64,000 nt of DNA. Origin: DASYXZ01 sp035934315. GTDB lineage: Bacteria > Acidobacteriota > Terriglobia > UBA7540. The DNA is taken from NCBI GenBank assembly GCA_035934315.1, contig DASYXZ010000081.1:1-64000 (forward strand), given 5' to 3'. Shown here piece by piece: positions 34,893 to 44,958 of the stretch. The notes under the pieces are model-generated. The model saw nothing but the letters and a program-made list of their open reading frames with translations, did not search any database and was not told where the DNA came from. A program made the translations under genes and the position numbers. The first letter of the stretch is position 1, and every line of letters starts with the position of its first letter.

Positions 34893-36761
34893 TTAGGTTC
34901 CGGCAAGTTTTTCTTTACGCACAATTCCGCGGCCTTCTTGAATGTGGATGAGCTGATTGGCTTCGACCTTCTGAACGCGCTCGACAAGGCCGGAAGGCCA
35001 GCGGATCTCAATCAGACCCACCTGCCTGGCGCGGCCAAGCCCGAAATGAAGGCGAAAATCGTTTTGGGAAAGATAACTGGCGCCGCTCATCACCTCGTCA
35101 ATTTGAGAATGATCTCCCGTTACAACTGTGACTCGGGCTCCAATCGCGCTTCGATTGGATTTGACGCCGATGCACTTGACTTTGATCCATTTATTTTCCT
35201 TTGCGCAATCATTGCGAAGCAACGACGGAGGCTCGTTCATATTGATGACGACAGCGTCCATGTCACCATCATTATCATAGTCTCCAAAGGCGCAGCCGCG
35301 GCTGGTATGCGGCTGGGTGATGCCGGGCCCGGCCTTCGGGGCTACATTTTCAAATCGTCCGTCTCCCTTATTGCGGTAAAGGACCTTGGGTGATGCGTAA
35401 TTGGCCATTAGCCCGCGCCCCTCGACCTGCGGGTAAACGTGCCCGGTGGAAACGAAAATGTCCCGCCAGCCATCATTGTCAAAGTCCTGAAATCCCGCCC
35501 CCCAGCCGACATTGGCCGTGGCCGATGCGAGGCCGGCCTGATAAACTGCGTCATAGAACGTGCCGTTGCGGTTGCTGTGGTAGAGGCTGAGGTTTTCCCC
35601 GGCGAAATTTGGTTTCAAAATGTCAAGCCAGCCGTCGCAGTCGTAATCTCCCACGGCAACCCCCATTCCGCCTTGCGTGGCTCCGTTCCCGCTGAGCGCG
35701 CAACCAGCGGGTGTACCGATTTCCGTAAAGGTACCATCGTGATTGTTGCGGTACAGGAGACTGGGCGCTTCGTCGCAGGCAACATAGATGTCAGGCCACC
35801 CGTCGTTATCAAAGTCAGCCGCAGCAGCCCCCATCCCATAAGAACCCACGGGAAGCCAGTTGGCGCGCAAGACATAGGGGTCCGGCGACCCGCGCGGGAT
35901 GCTTACACCGGCTGCCGCCGAGACATCCTCAAAAGTGCCATTGCCCCGGTTATGGTAAAGGATATTCGTCCCTCCCCCCATTCCCTGAGGGCCGCAGGGC
36001 ACAGCGAGACCGTAGTACGTGCAGAGCGGATCAGCGCCCGGCGCGGGAGTGATGTGCGGATCAAAGTTCACGTAGTTGGCCACAAATAGGTCCAGGTGTC
36101 CGTCACGATCATAGTCCAGGAAGCAGCACGCGACATTCCACCTCGGGTGAGGACCAGGCTGGGCGAGGCCGGCCTTCCCGGTGGCATCGGTGAAGGTGCC
36201 GTCGCCGTTATTGTGGTAAAGAACGTTTTGGCCCCAGTAAGTCACGAATAAATCGTCATAGCCATCGTTGTCGTAATCGCCCACGCAGCAACCCTGACCC
36301 CAGCCTGTACGGACCAAGCCTGCCGCTCGTGTGACATCCGTGAAGGTCCCATCGCGATTGTTGTGGAAGAGAAAGTTTGACGGGGGTGGGCCGGGAGAAG
36401 GATCGTCAAATTGAGTTCCGTTCACCATGAAAATGTCAGGCCAACCATCATTGTCATAGTCCAGGAATGCGACGCCACATCCCATCTCTTCCACAAGGAA
36501 CCGCTTGCTGGTTATCGCACCGGTTACGTTCGCCGCCTTGCCGAGCCCTGCCTGTTCGGCGACATCCGTAAAGCGAAATCCCAAGTTGCCTGCCGAAATT
36601 TCCGGATGTGACCTCTTCACCGTCGGTTTTTGAACAGCCGCAGTTTTGGATAGTCCGGGGACAAGTATAGACGCTGGCACGGACGCGCCGAGGCGCCCAA
36701 GCCGTTGCAGAAATTCGCGACGCGACCCCGGGAGGTTCCTGGGGGAGTTAGTGGGGTTCAT
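34893..36761 (-). CDS. CRTAC1-family protein: FG-GAP/VCBS repeats with ASPIC/UnbV domain
   Basis: The product is 622 residues from ATG 36761, overlapping the preceding TPR gene by 14 bases. A twin-arginine export signal (SRREFLQRLGRLGASVPASI) is present. At least seven FG-GAP-like units carry calcium-binding DxDxDG motifs (DYDNDGWPDIFMVNG, DYDNDGYDDLFVTYW, DYDRDGHLDLFVANY and others). The C-terminal ASPIC/UnbV domain reads GARVTVVTGDHSQIDEVMSG, then IRWPSGLVERV. These proteins form extracellular beta-propellers and in acidobacteria usually lie next to TPR proteins. Biochemical function is unknown. Confidence 0.9.
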   Translation of the reverse strand: MNPTNSPRNLPGSRREFLQRLGRLGASVPASILVPGLSKTAAVQKPTVKRSHPEISAGNLGFRFTDVAEQAGLGKAANVTGAITSKRFLVEEMGCGVAFLDYDNDGWPDIFMVNGTQFDDPSPGPPPSNFLFHNNRDGTFTDVTRAAGLVRTGWGQGCCVGDYDNDGYDDLFVTYWGQNVLYHNNGDGTFTDATGKAGLAQPGPHPRWNVACCFLDYDRDGHLDLFVANYVNFDPHITPAPGADPLCTYYGLAVPCGPQGMGGGTNILYHNRGNGTFEDVSAAAGVSIPRGSPDPYVLRANWLPVGSYGMGAAAADFDNDGWPDIYVACDEAPSLLYRNNHDGTFTEIGTPAGCALSGNGATQGGMGVAVGDYDCDGWLDILKPNFAGENLSLYHSNRNGTFYDAVYQAGLASATANVGWGAGFQDFDNDGWRDIFVSTGHVYPQVEGRGLMANYASPKVLYRNKGDGRFENVAPKAGPGITQPHTSRGCAFGDYDNDGDMDAVVINMNEPPSLLRNDCAKENKWIKVKCIGVKSNRSAIGARVTVVTGDHSQIDEVMSGASYLSQNDFRLHFGLGRARQVGLIEIRWPSGLVERVQKVEANQLIHIQEGRGIVRKEKLAGT

Positions 36762-37926
36762 TTTCAGGCACTTTGGAAGATTCTGGCAAGTCTTGTTGGT
36801 GACTGGCATTCCGCCAAAGTATGGCGGTGGCATTCTGGTTCTTATGAATTTCCTCGAATCGTTTGAGGGCTTCTTCGCTTTCAGGGATTTTTCCGAGCTT
36901 CCGCAGGGCGACGCTTAGAAGGTAGTAGTACTCCGGCGTGCTGGAATTAATCGCGATGGCCTTCAACGCGGCATCCGTGGACTTCTGCCAATTGTTTTGA
37001 GTTTGATACGCCTTGGCCAGATCATAATAGGCGAGGTCGCACTTGGGATCTTCGACCAGCGCCTTGTTGGCGAACTCGATGGCGCGGCTCGTCTCTTGTT
37101 GCCGGTTGTAGTGGGCGCTGAGATACTCATAGGGCCATGGCGAATGTAAGTGCCGCGCTTCATCCATTTGCGCGGCTGTCGTGTAGTCCTTCACCGCCTC
37201 GGCATTGTCTCCCAGGACTTCCGTGACCAGGCCCAGGTTGGCATACGCCTTCATGTAGGAAGGATTCAACTGGATGGCGGTTTTGAACTCTTTTTCAGCG
37301 AGAGGAAAGACTTGCCGCGTGTAGTAAATTCGACCGAGGAAGTAGTGAATTTCGTCCGAGTTCGGTTCCAACTCGGCCGCCGACCGCAACTCCACTTCGG
37401 CCAAATCGTAACGGCCCAGGAAGGTGCATACCAAGCCGAGGATCTTATGCGCTTGGGCGTCCTTAACGTTAAGCTGAAGGGACTTGGAAAGCTCGCTGAC
37501 AGCGCCTCCGATTTCGTGGGTCCGAAAAAACACATAGCCAAGATCGTAGTGCGCCCTGGCCGAGCCGGGATGATCCTGAAGATAGCCCTTCAAGCCTGCG
37601 ACGGTTTCCTGATACCGCCCGGTCTCAATGTTGTCCTCAAGCGGCTTGAGTTTCTGCAGGTCATCCTCGCTGCCGGTTTGAACGAGACTTCCCTGGGACC
37701 GAGGGGTGAAGGCGGCCGTGTCGTCATTCTGGCTGGGGGCTTTCTTCTGTGCGCTGACTGAAAGTGTAACGACGACCAAAGCAATCAGCAAACAGGCGAT
37801 TCGCCCAATCCACGCGCGGGTTGAGGGTCCTTCACAATGCGAATCAGGCGATGCAACCACCGTGTTACAGTTCCCTCCGGACGTACCCTTGCGCAATTCA
37901 GTTTTAGCTTTAGCTATTCTCTTCAT
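36748..37926 (-). CDS. Membrane-anchored or exported TPR protein
   Basis: This 392-residue protein has a hydrophobic export or anchor segment at about residues 41-59 (IACLLIALVVVTLSVSA) after a long polar N-terminus. About seven TPR units follow (ARAHYDLGYVFFRTHEIGGA, LGRIYYTRQVFPLAEKEF, YMKAYANLGLVTEVLGD). The gene overlaps the start of the CRTAC1 gene by 14 bases and begins 12 bases after the larger TPR gene, so all are probably one transcript. It is likely to assemble with the CRTAC1 product in the periplasm or outside (inference). Confidence 0.85.
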   Translation of the reverse strand: MKRIAKAKTELRKGTSGGNCNTVVASPDSHCEGPSTRAWIGRIACLLIALVVVTLSVSAQKKAPSQNDDTAAFTPRSQGSLVQTGSEDDLQKLKPLEDNIETGRYQETVAGLKGYLQDHPGSARAHYDLGYVFFRTHEIGGAVSELSKSLQLNVKDAQAHKILGLVCTFLGRYDLAEVELRSAAELEPNSDEIHYFLGRIYYTRQVFPLAEKEFKTAIQLNPSYMKAYANLGLVTEVLGDNAEAVKDYTTAAQMDEARHLHSPWPYEYLSAHYNRQQETSRAIEFANKALVEDPKCDLAYYDLAKAYQTQNNWQKSTDAALKAIAINSSTPEYYYLLSVALRKLGKIPESEEALKRFEEIHKNQNATAILWRNASHQQDLPESSKVPENEPH

Positions 37927-37938
37927 TCACGGTTCGGC

Positions 37939-40698
37939 CTAATGCCGTACGTTCTGCTTGGATACGCCAAGCTGTTTGAGTGCGGCGGTCAGGTTCTCCT
38001 GCGCTTCAAGGTATTGGGGATCGAGTTTGAGAGCCTGCTGAAAGATGGCGACCGCCTTCTGCGACTCGCCCTTTCGAGCCAGCGCTAATCCCAGGTAATT
38101 ATAAGCCTCGGGCCATGAAGGTCGCAATCGGATTACCTGCTCGAATTCTCCGATCGCCCCATCGAGGTCAGCTTTATTAAGCAAAATCTTCGCCAACGAG
38201 AAACGGGTTTCAGAATCGCCGGGCTTTAAGCGAACAGTCTCCCGCCATTCTCGAACCGCCCCTTCCAAATCTCCCTTCTTGAGCAGAGCCTCTCCGAGCC
38301 CCTCATGAGCCTCAGCCGAATTCGGGGCCAATCGGACGACCGTCTGGAAATCGGCAATGGCCGCATCAATTTTTCCATCCACCAGTTCTCCTTCCGCCTG
38401 GATGAACTGGGCATCGGCAAATTGCGTTTTAGTCTGCGCGGCGATGAGTTGTTGGGCGATCTGGAACTGTTTTGCGGCTTCGTCGCCGTGCCCGGAGCGC
38501 CCCAGGGCCAGGCCCAACTGATAGTAAGCATCGCCCCGCTGTGGATCCAATTTCACGGCCTGGCGGAGATACATAATCGCTTCCGGATATTTCTTCTGGC
38601 CGACGAGAAGTTTACCGAGCGTGTACTGCGCATCCGCGGCCTGGGGGTCCATTGCCACAACTTGGCGGAGTTCGTTGATTTCCTGCTCGATGTTTCCCTG
38701 CCGACCGTAAGTTATCGCCAGATTGTAATGAGCGCTGGACATGGTGGGGGCGAGCTTGATAGCGGTTTGCAGTTCCTGAACGGCCGCACTGAGATCGGTT
38801 TCAGTCAGGACAGCCCCGAGATCGGAGTGAGCTTCCGCGTAATCGGGCTTCTCCTGAATGGCCTTGCGGAATTCCTCGATGGCTTGGGCGGTCTGATTGG
38901 ACTGGGCATACACAAGGCCCAGGGCGTTGTGGGCTTCGTAGAAATCGGGCGCTCCTCGAATCGCGGCTCGCAATTCCTGCACCACTACCTCTTCGCTGGC
39001 GCCCTCCTTGCCCAGCAGGCGGCCGAGCACGAAATGCAACTCCGGGTTGTCCGCCTTCCCTTGGGCGACCCGCTGAAGCCCGGAGATCACTTCCGTTAGA
39101 TCGGTTTGCCCCCTGGCGGACCGCGGGTCCAATCGAAGCGCGGCGTCCAATCGATGGAGAGCAGCATCGGTTCTGTGGAGCTTCAGAAGGATGACAGACT
39201 GATCGATATAACCGGGAAAATCATTGGGATTCAGAGCCAGCGCGCATGCCAGGTTGTCAAGAGCGGACTGATATTCGCCGAGGTCTTTAAGAGCCATCCC
39301 CAGAAATGCGTAGGCTTCTCCGGAGGTGGGGTCGAGTTGGGTAGCTTTTTTCAAATGAGAAATGGCCTCGTTCCTCTGGCCTCCGTACCACAGGGCAACC
39401 CCGAGATTGTAATGTGCCCCGGAGGATTGCGGGTCCAGCGCCACCGCCTGATTCAGTTCTTTCATCGCATCGGGCAACTTGCCTTGCTGGCCTAAGATAA
39501 ATCCGAGCAGGTTGTGAGCCCTCGCGTATCCAGGGTCGGCTTGCACGGCGGCACTGAGTGAATGGGTTGCTCCCTCAAAGTCTCCTCCGTCGAGTTCCTG
39601 GGCGCCCTGGTCACACAGTTTCTGGGCGTCTGGATTGGCAGGCACAGGAGGAACGCGAGGTGGGCTGGTGGAAGCGAGCTGGTTTAAAACAGAACCCAGC
39701 GTGTAATAACCTTCGCCCATTTGTGGCGCCAGCCGAAGACTGGTTTCAAGCCATCGAACCGCCTTTTCCAAGTCGCCCATTTGCCGGTAGGTTTGAGCCA
39801 TCTCGTACTGGTTCCGATAGGCGATGGCGTCCGGGGGATGGAGGGCCAGGGCCTGCTCGAACTGTGCCAACGCGCCCTTAGGGTCGCCCTTGGCGCGCAT
39901 CACTAGGCCCATATTCAGATGGGCCTCGATACTCTTGGGGCGCAGAGCCAGCGCCTTCTGAAGCGCCTCGTAGCCGGAATTAAAATCGCCCACGCTGGCC
40001 AAAGTCGAGCCGAGATTGTTGTAAGCCCGGAAGTAGTCCGGCTTCAATTCCACGGCTCTTCGATATTCCCCAAGACCGGCAGATATTTCATTGTTTTGAA
40101 CATAGGCATTCCCAAGACCGTTATGAGCCTCGGCAGATTTGGGATTCTGCTTCAGAACAGTTTGGTATTCGGCGATCGATTCCTTGATCTGGCCTCCCTC
40201 CTCCAAAGCGAGCGCCAATGCCAGGCGCGCCTTCTCAAACCTGGGTTGAAGCAGGAGGGCAGTTTTCAACTCCTTCGTCGCTTCATCCATGTGTTGGGAG
40301 CCGGCGGCGATGAGTCCGAGGTAATAATGGGCCTGAACGTCATTGGAGTTGAGGGCAAGGGCCTTGCGGAAAGCTGACTCGCTCTCGGTCGGGTTGCCCA
40401 ATTGGACCAGCGCTATCCCTAATCCATCATAAGCCGGGCCGTTTTGGGGATCGCTGCGGAGAGCCAATTGGAATTGCGCCGCCGCTTGCTTCCACTTCTG
40501 CTCGGTCAACAGGATAACTCCCTGACGATAGGGCTCTGCACCCGATTTCGTTTCCGTTCCGGCTGGGAAAAGCTGGGCTGAAAGAAGAAAGGACAGGACG
40601 AGAATAAGAACGGAACCGCCGGGAATGGTCCGAAGCCAGCCACGTCCACACGCCCAACTGGCATTCTGAGTATCGCCGCGCTGATGCCCTTTGTTCAT
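37939..40698 (-). CDS. Large exported TPR-repeat protein
   Basis: About 919 residues if ATG 40698 is used; a TTG at 40854 that would couple to the upstream stop is possible but gives an odd N-terminus. A hydrophobic export segment (GGSVLILVLSFLLSAQLFPA) lies near residues 28-48. The rest is nearly all TPRs, more than twenty 34-residue units (for example PEFDYFRAYNN-type units such as YFRAYNNLGSTLASVGDFN and PEAYNYLGLALARKGESQ). Such length suggests a superhelical scaffold. It is the second gene of the minus-strand TPR/CRTAC1 unit. Confidence 0.85.
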   Translation of the reverse strand: MNKGHQRGDTQNASWACGRGWLRTIPGGSVLILVLSFLLSAQLFPAGTETKSGAEPYRQGVILLTEQKWKQAAAQFQLALRSDPQNGPAYDGLGIALVQLGNPTESESAFRKALALNSNDVQAHYYLGLIAAGSQHMDEATKELKTALLLQPRFEKARLALALALEEGGQIKESIAEYQTVLKQNPKSAEAHNGLGNAYVQNNEISAGLGEYRRAVELKPDYFRAYNNLGSTLASVGDFNSGYEALQKALALRPKSIEAHLNMGLVMRAKGDPKGALAQFEQALALHPPDAIAYRNQYEMAQTYRQMGDLEKAVRWLETSLRLAPQMGEGYYTLGSVLNQLASTSPPRVPPVPANPDAQKLCDQGAQELDGGDFEGATHSLSAAVQADPGYARAHNLLGFILGQQGKLPDAMKELNQAVALDPQSSGAHYNLGVALWYGGQRNEAISHLKKATQLDPTSGEAYAFLGMALKDLGEYQSALDNLACALALNPNDFPGYIDQSVILLKLHRTDAALHRLDAALRLDPRSARGQTDLTEVISGLQRVAQGKADNPELHFVLGRLLGKEGASEEVVVQELRAAIRGAPDFYEAHNALGLVYAQSNQTAQAIEEFRKAIQEKPDYAEAHSDLGAVLTETDLSAAVQELQTAIKLAPTMSSAHYNLAITYGRQGNIEQEINELRQVVAMDPQAADAQYTLGKLLVGQKKYPEAIMYLRQAVKLDPQRGDAYYQLGLALGRSGHGDEAAKQFQIAQQLIAAQTKTQFADAQFIQAEGELVDGKIDAAIADFQTVVRLAPNSAEAHEGLGEALLKKGDLEGAVREWRETVRLKPGDSETRFSLAKILLNKADLDGAIGEFEQVIRLRPSWPEAYNYLGLALARKGESQKAVAIFQQALKLDPQYLEAQENLTAALKQLGVSKQNVRH

Positions 40699-40850
40699 AA
40701 AGGCTCTTCGCACCGATTCTCCCGGGGCCACGCGAAAATTCGCCGCAGGGCCTCTCGTCTGGGGAGAAAGGAACGTCTCACGTCCTCTGAAAATGTCTCC
40801 TTCCGTGAAGCTCCTCCATACCAGAAAAAAAAGGCCGGCATTCTCATCAG

Positions 40851-42434
40851 TCAATTGGGTGGCAGTAAATGGAGCTGTAAGTGAGTCCGCTCACTGTGCT
40901 CTGTCTTGAGCTTTTGCCATTCCGCGTATTGTTGCTTGGACTCGGCGCTCTTACCGAGTAGATGAAACAACAGATACAACTGGTAGTGGGCCTGGGCTGA
41001 CGTCGGATCGAGTGCGATCGCGCGTTCGAGATCCTCCTGCGCCTCCGCATAGTCGTGCTCTGCAACAAGGATGGTTCCCAGTTTAACATACGAGGGTGCA
41101 TACTGGGGATGGCTCTTGATCAGATTGCGAAGGAGCGCCACCGCACGATCATTTTGGCCGAGGTGGCTGTACGTCAGACTCAAGTAATACGAGGCTGCAA
41201 CCTGGTTGGGCTCCTCTTGGAGGCTTTGTTCCAATGAGGATCGCGCTTCAGTGTAGTGGCCCTGCAAGTAATATACCGTCCCCATGGCGTAATTCAACAC
41301 CTGGTCTTGAGGATGTTTCTGCAAAAGCCCACGCAAAAGCGACTCGGCTTTGGGTAGGTCGTCCCGGGCCACGTACGCAGAAGCAAGAACGTAGACGTAG
41401 CTGTCGCGGTCAGGTTTCAGCGCGGCGGCTTTCGAGAGAGCAGACACTGCGTCGTCAATCAGATTTCGCTCCAGGCAGACCTTTCCGAACTCAAACAGGA
41501 TATCGGGATTTTCCGGCTCCAGTTGTTTCGCCTTCAGAAGATACGCCAACGCCTTTTCAGAATCTTTTTGCTGCTCGGCCACTTCGGCCACTCCCAGATC
41601 GCAAGCCGCACATGCCGGATTCAAGGTGAGAGCTAGTTGGAAATTCCGCTCGGCTCCATCCAGGTCTGCCATCTGCAGATAACTTTTTCCAAGATTCCCG
41701 GCGAGGGTCACGGAAGTATGCCCTGCATTCCTTGATTCCACTGCTTCGAAAATTCCCTTCGCCTCGGCAGCCATCCCATACTTCACCAGGATCTGGCCAA
41801 ATTGAAGGGATGATTCATCAGAGGGAATGGGCAAATCCTGCCAAGCGCGAATCACCCCTGCAAGCGCTTCCTTCTCTCCCAGCGACCCATAGTCTGTAGC
41901 CAGCAGCAGAAGGCCCTCTTCGGACCTGCGCAGCTCGGCAACGATAGGGCGTGCGGCATCGAGAGATTTCTGATAGTTGTGCTGGGAGGCCTCAAGCTTG
42001 GCCAAATCATACCGGGCATTGTTGTTCGTCGGATCGATCTTCAGCGCTTGCTCGAAGCTTTTCCTCGCCAAGTCGGGCTTATCCTGGAGCGCGTAGGCGT
42101 CTCCCAGGGTGGTCCAAGTTCCTGGTAAATGAGGATTTAGCTTAAGAGCCTGGTTAAGGAACTGAATGCTCACTTTGTACTGGCCTTGCTGCAGACGAAT
42201 GGTGCCAAGCATCGCTAAGGCCAGCGGTCGGGTGGTCGGATCCCCCATGGCCAGCCGCGCCTCGTGTTCCGCTTCCTCCGCGTGTCCCTGGCTCAGCAAC
42301 TGCGCAGCGGCCTCGATGTGGCTGAGCTGGGCAATGCCGACACTGGCCAGAAACGAAACGCCCAGCACCAGGCCACAACATATGCGAGCCAATCGATTCA
42401 GGAAGGCAGGGTATGTGACGAACTTAGTATGCAT
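40851..42434 (-). CDS. Exported TPR protein, first gene of the TPR/CRTAC1 unit
   Basis: This 527-residue protein has a signal peptide (LARICCGLVLGVSFLASVGI). About twelve TPR units follow (HLPGTWTTLGDAYALQDKPD, ACDLGVAEVAEQQKDSEK, APSYVKLGTILVAEHDY). It is homologous in style to its two downstream TPR neighbours but not a duplicate of either. It begins 341 bases from the divergent haem protein gene. Role unknown; protein-protein scaffold inferred. Confidence 0.85.
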   Translation of the reverse strand: MHTKFVTYPAFLNRLARICCGLVLGVSFLASVGIAQLSHIEAAAQLLSQGHAEEAEHEARLAMGDPTTRPLALAMLGTIRLQQGQYKVSIQFLNQALKLNPHLPGTWTTLGDAYALQDKPDLARKSFEQALKIDPTNNNARYDLAKLEASQHNYQKSLDAARPIVAELRRSEEGLLLLATDYGSLGEKEALAGVIRAWQDLPIPSDESSLQFGQILVKYGMAAEAKGIFEAVESRNAGHTSVTLAGNLGKSYLQMADLDGAERNFQLALTLNPACAACDLGVAEVAEQQKDSEKALAYLLKAKQLEPENPDILFEFGKVCLERNLIDDAVSALSKAAALKPDRDSYVYVLASAYVARDDLPKAESLLRGLLQKHPQDQVLNYAMGTVYYLQGHYTEARSSLEQSLQEEPNQVAASYYLSLTYSHLGQNDRAVALLRNLIKSHPQYAPSYVKLGTILVAEHDYAEAQEDLERAIALDPTSAQAHYQLYLLFHLLGKSAESKQQYAEWQKLKTEHSERTHLQLHLLPPN

Positions 42435-42714
42435 GTCGTGCGTAATTCGTGCAGAAGACCGCTTGATCAGACGCCAGCGTCATTATCTCACGCCACCAGA
42501 ATCCGGACAACCGCGGGAGTAAAGCCATTGTTGAGCCAGGCCATGCCCGGCTCGATAATCCAATGCCTCGGGCAGCGCGGCCGAACGCGCCATGAGGAGA
42601 ATGCAGTTTGCCTTGAAGTTCGATTCCTGAGCGGATAAACTCGATTTTTCGAGTGAAGGGCAATTCTGGGCCGATCAAATTATCAAGCGCGAAATGTAAA
42701 CGTGCCAACAAATA

Positions 42715-42749
42715 CCACGGAACGCCCCGCTAAACATTTTGTTCCGTGG
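42715..42749. repeat. 9-bp inverted repeat upstream of the multihaem cytochrome
   Basis: CCACGGAAC (42715-42723) and GTTCCGTGG (42741-42749) are perfect inverted copies 17 bases apart, ending 26 bases before ATG 42776. It could be an operator or an mRNA hairpin. The rest of the 42435-42775 divergent gap holds nothing else recognised. Confidence 0.45.
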
Positions 42750-42775
42750 CACTCAAACAAAATTAAGCCGCGCGA

Positions 42776-44725
42776 ATGATTCCAAAATTTTCCGGAGCCC
42801 GCGAAGATTTCTCCCGCCCTCAGAAGCCGGTCCGTGTGTGCTATGGTCAGAAAACCATTAAAACGGAGTTCATCGGATCCCTCTGTGACCTCCGCGATAA
42901 ACCATCAAGCCGTGATGGTCGGGGCCTGGGTCAAGCCACGAAAAAAAGAGGAGTGCGAAACGCCGCCGGCCTGCTCATAGCACTCAGCATCACGGGAATT
43001 GCCTCTGGCCGCACAAGATCAAAAACTGCCGTGGGGGGAGAAACCCGGTATCAAAACACCGCGCCCGGAGCAGCCTATGTCGGCTCCGAGACCTGCAAGG
43101 AGTGCCATCCCGATATCTATCATGAATATCGTCAAACGGCGATGGGACAATCGATGGCGCTCGCAAGCGACCCGCAGCAGTTGGCGAAAGTCGTACAGCC
43201 CATATCGATTCATGACAAGAAGTTTGGCACAACTTTCGAGATGATTCGCAAAGGGTCAGACCTGTATCAATCCGAATACCAAGTGGACGCTCAGGGCCGG
43301 GATATCTTCAGAAACACACAAAAGATGGCCTATGTGATCGGCGCCGGTGAAAATGGGGTAGGCTACATCTTCCCACGGGGTAACTACCTGTTGGAAGCTC
43401 CACTTTCGTATTACCCAAGGGCCGGGACATGGGCACTCTCGCCCGGATATGAAATCCGCGACTTCGGCTTCTCACGGCCCGTTTCGCCCGGCTGCATCGC
43501 GTGCCACACCGGCCGCGCACAGCCTGTCCCGGGGGGCCACGGGCTTTACCGCGAGCCCCCCATCAGCGAAGCGGCCATTGGCTGCGAGAACTGTCACGGG
43601 CCGGGGCAGCTTCACATTGAAGCACGGATGAAAGGGGCTCCGCTCACCGGAACGGTGGACCCGATGATTGTGAATCCCGCCGACTTACCGGGATGGCTGG
43701 CGGATAACATTTGCATGAAATGCCATCAGGCCGGCGACGCGCGGGTTCTTAAACCCGGAAAGAGCTATTCCGATTTCCGTCCGGGGACGCCGCTGGACAA
43801 GACGGTGGCGATCTTTATGGTTCCGTTCGACCGAAGTTCGCCGCCCAAGGATCCGCTGCTTCAGCACTACATCTCGATGATTTTGAGCAAGTGCTACTCG
43901 GCAAGCGGAGGGCGACTCCACTGCATCACGTGTCATGACCCGCATCTCCAACCCCCAGCTTCGGCAGCGCCGGAATATTTCCGCAAAAGATGCCTCAAAT
44001 GCCATTCCGAAAAGTCCTGTTTTCTTCCTATCAAGGTGCGCCTTGAAAAGACTCCGCCCGATGATTGCGCGGGCTGCCACATGCCGAAACAAAACCTGCA
44101 GTTGGTTTCGCACTCAGCCCTCACCAATCACCGCATTGTGGCGTATGCGGGCGAGCCGTTTCCGGAAGCGGCCTTCCACATGGCTACCGGCCAAATGCCC
44201 GACCTCCTTCATCTCGATGCCATCCCCGCCAAACACTCCGCGCCTGTTCCTCCGCTCGTCCTGCTGGAGGCCTACGGCCAAGTAAAGGATTCCCATCCCG
44301 GGTACGGGCCGCGCTTTAACGCATGGCTCGATAAAGCCGCGCAGACCAATCCTGAAGACGCTTACGTCCTGGCAGCGCTGGGAAGAAGGAAGGCGGCGGA
44401 AGTAAGCCCCCAGGGAAAGGCGGAAGCAATCAAGTTGCTTTCCAAGGCCATACATTCCGGCTGGACGGAAACGCCGGACTACGCGTTGCTGGCAGAGTTG
44501 CTAGCTGAATCGGGACGCACCCCCGAAGGCATTGTCGTTTTGAAGCGCGGCATCGAGGTGAATCCTTCCGATGACGGACTTTACAGGATGCTGATGGCTC
44601 AGTACGTAAACCTTCAGCAGTACGACAACGCTCTCGGAGTAATCAAGCAGGAATTGGCAATCTTTCCCCAGGACCCGTTCATGCGCGACCTGTTGAAGAA
44701 AGCGGAATCGGCGCCAGCGCAATAG
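42776..44725 (+). CDS. Seven-haem c-type cytochrome with TPR-like C-terminus
   Basis: This 649-residue protein contains seven CxxCH haem sites: CKECH, CIACH, CENCH, CMKCH, CITCH, CLKCH and CAGCH. The first is at about residue 107. The first part (ETCKECHPDIYHEYRQTAMG) is typical of cytochrome c554-like families. Residues after about 480 form alpha-helical repeats resembling TPRs (DAYVLAALGRRKAAEVSPQG, DDGLYRMLMAQYVNLQQYDN). The N-terminal 60 residues are unusual; a hydrophobic export segment (NAAGLLIALSITGIASG) starts near residue 62, so the true start may lie downstream. It is divergent from the TPR/CRTAC1 unit. Electron partners are unknown. Confidence 0.88.
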   Translation: MIPKFSGAREDFSRPQKPVRVCYGQKTIKTEFIGSLCDLRDKPSSRDGRGLGQATKKRGVRNAAGLLIALSITGIASGRTRSKTAVGGETRYQNTAPGAAYVGSETCKECHPDIYHEYRQTAMGQSMALASDPQQLAKVVQPISIHDKKFGTTFEMIRKGSDLYQSEYQVDAQGRDIFRNTQKMAYVIGAGENGVGYIFPRGNYLLEAPLSYYPRAGTWALSPGYEIRDFGFSRPVSPGCIACHTGRAQPVPGGHGLYREPPISEAAIGCENCHGPGQLHIEARMKGAPLTGTVDPMIVNPADLPGWLADNICMKCHQAGDARVLKPGKSYSDFRPGTPLDKTVAIFMVPFDRSSPPKDPLLQHYISMILSKCYSASGGRLHCITCHDPHLQPPASAAPEYFRKRCLKCHSEKSCFLPIKVRLEKTPPDDCAGCHMPKQNLQLVSHSALTNHRIVAYAGEPFPEAAFHMATGQMPDLLHLDAIPAKHSAPVPPLVLLEAYGQVKDSHPGYGPRFNAWLDKAAQTNPEDAYVLAALGRRKAAEVSPQGKAEAIKLLSKAIHSGWTETPDYALLAELLAESGRTPEGIVVLKRGIEVNPSDDGLYRMLMAQYVNLQQYDNALGVIKQELAIFPQDPFMRDLLKKAESAPAQ

Positions 44726-44958
44726 CTTGCCGTCCGACGAAAATGCGCGCCCTTGCCGCAAAGTCCATTCTTGCGCCGGCCGCACGAACTCCAATGGAAT
44801 TTTCTCCACACTCATCTCTCATGCCATCCAGTACCGCTCTCCCGGCCCCGATGCTGTGAAGGTAACAACGGCGAGCCATCAACTCCTGCCTCTCGCTTCT
44901 GTTGTCGCTCAGCACCTTCCATCTTGACTCGCGTAATAAGTGGGCTAATACTGGGCGG

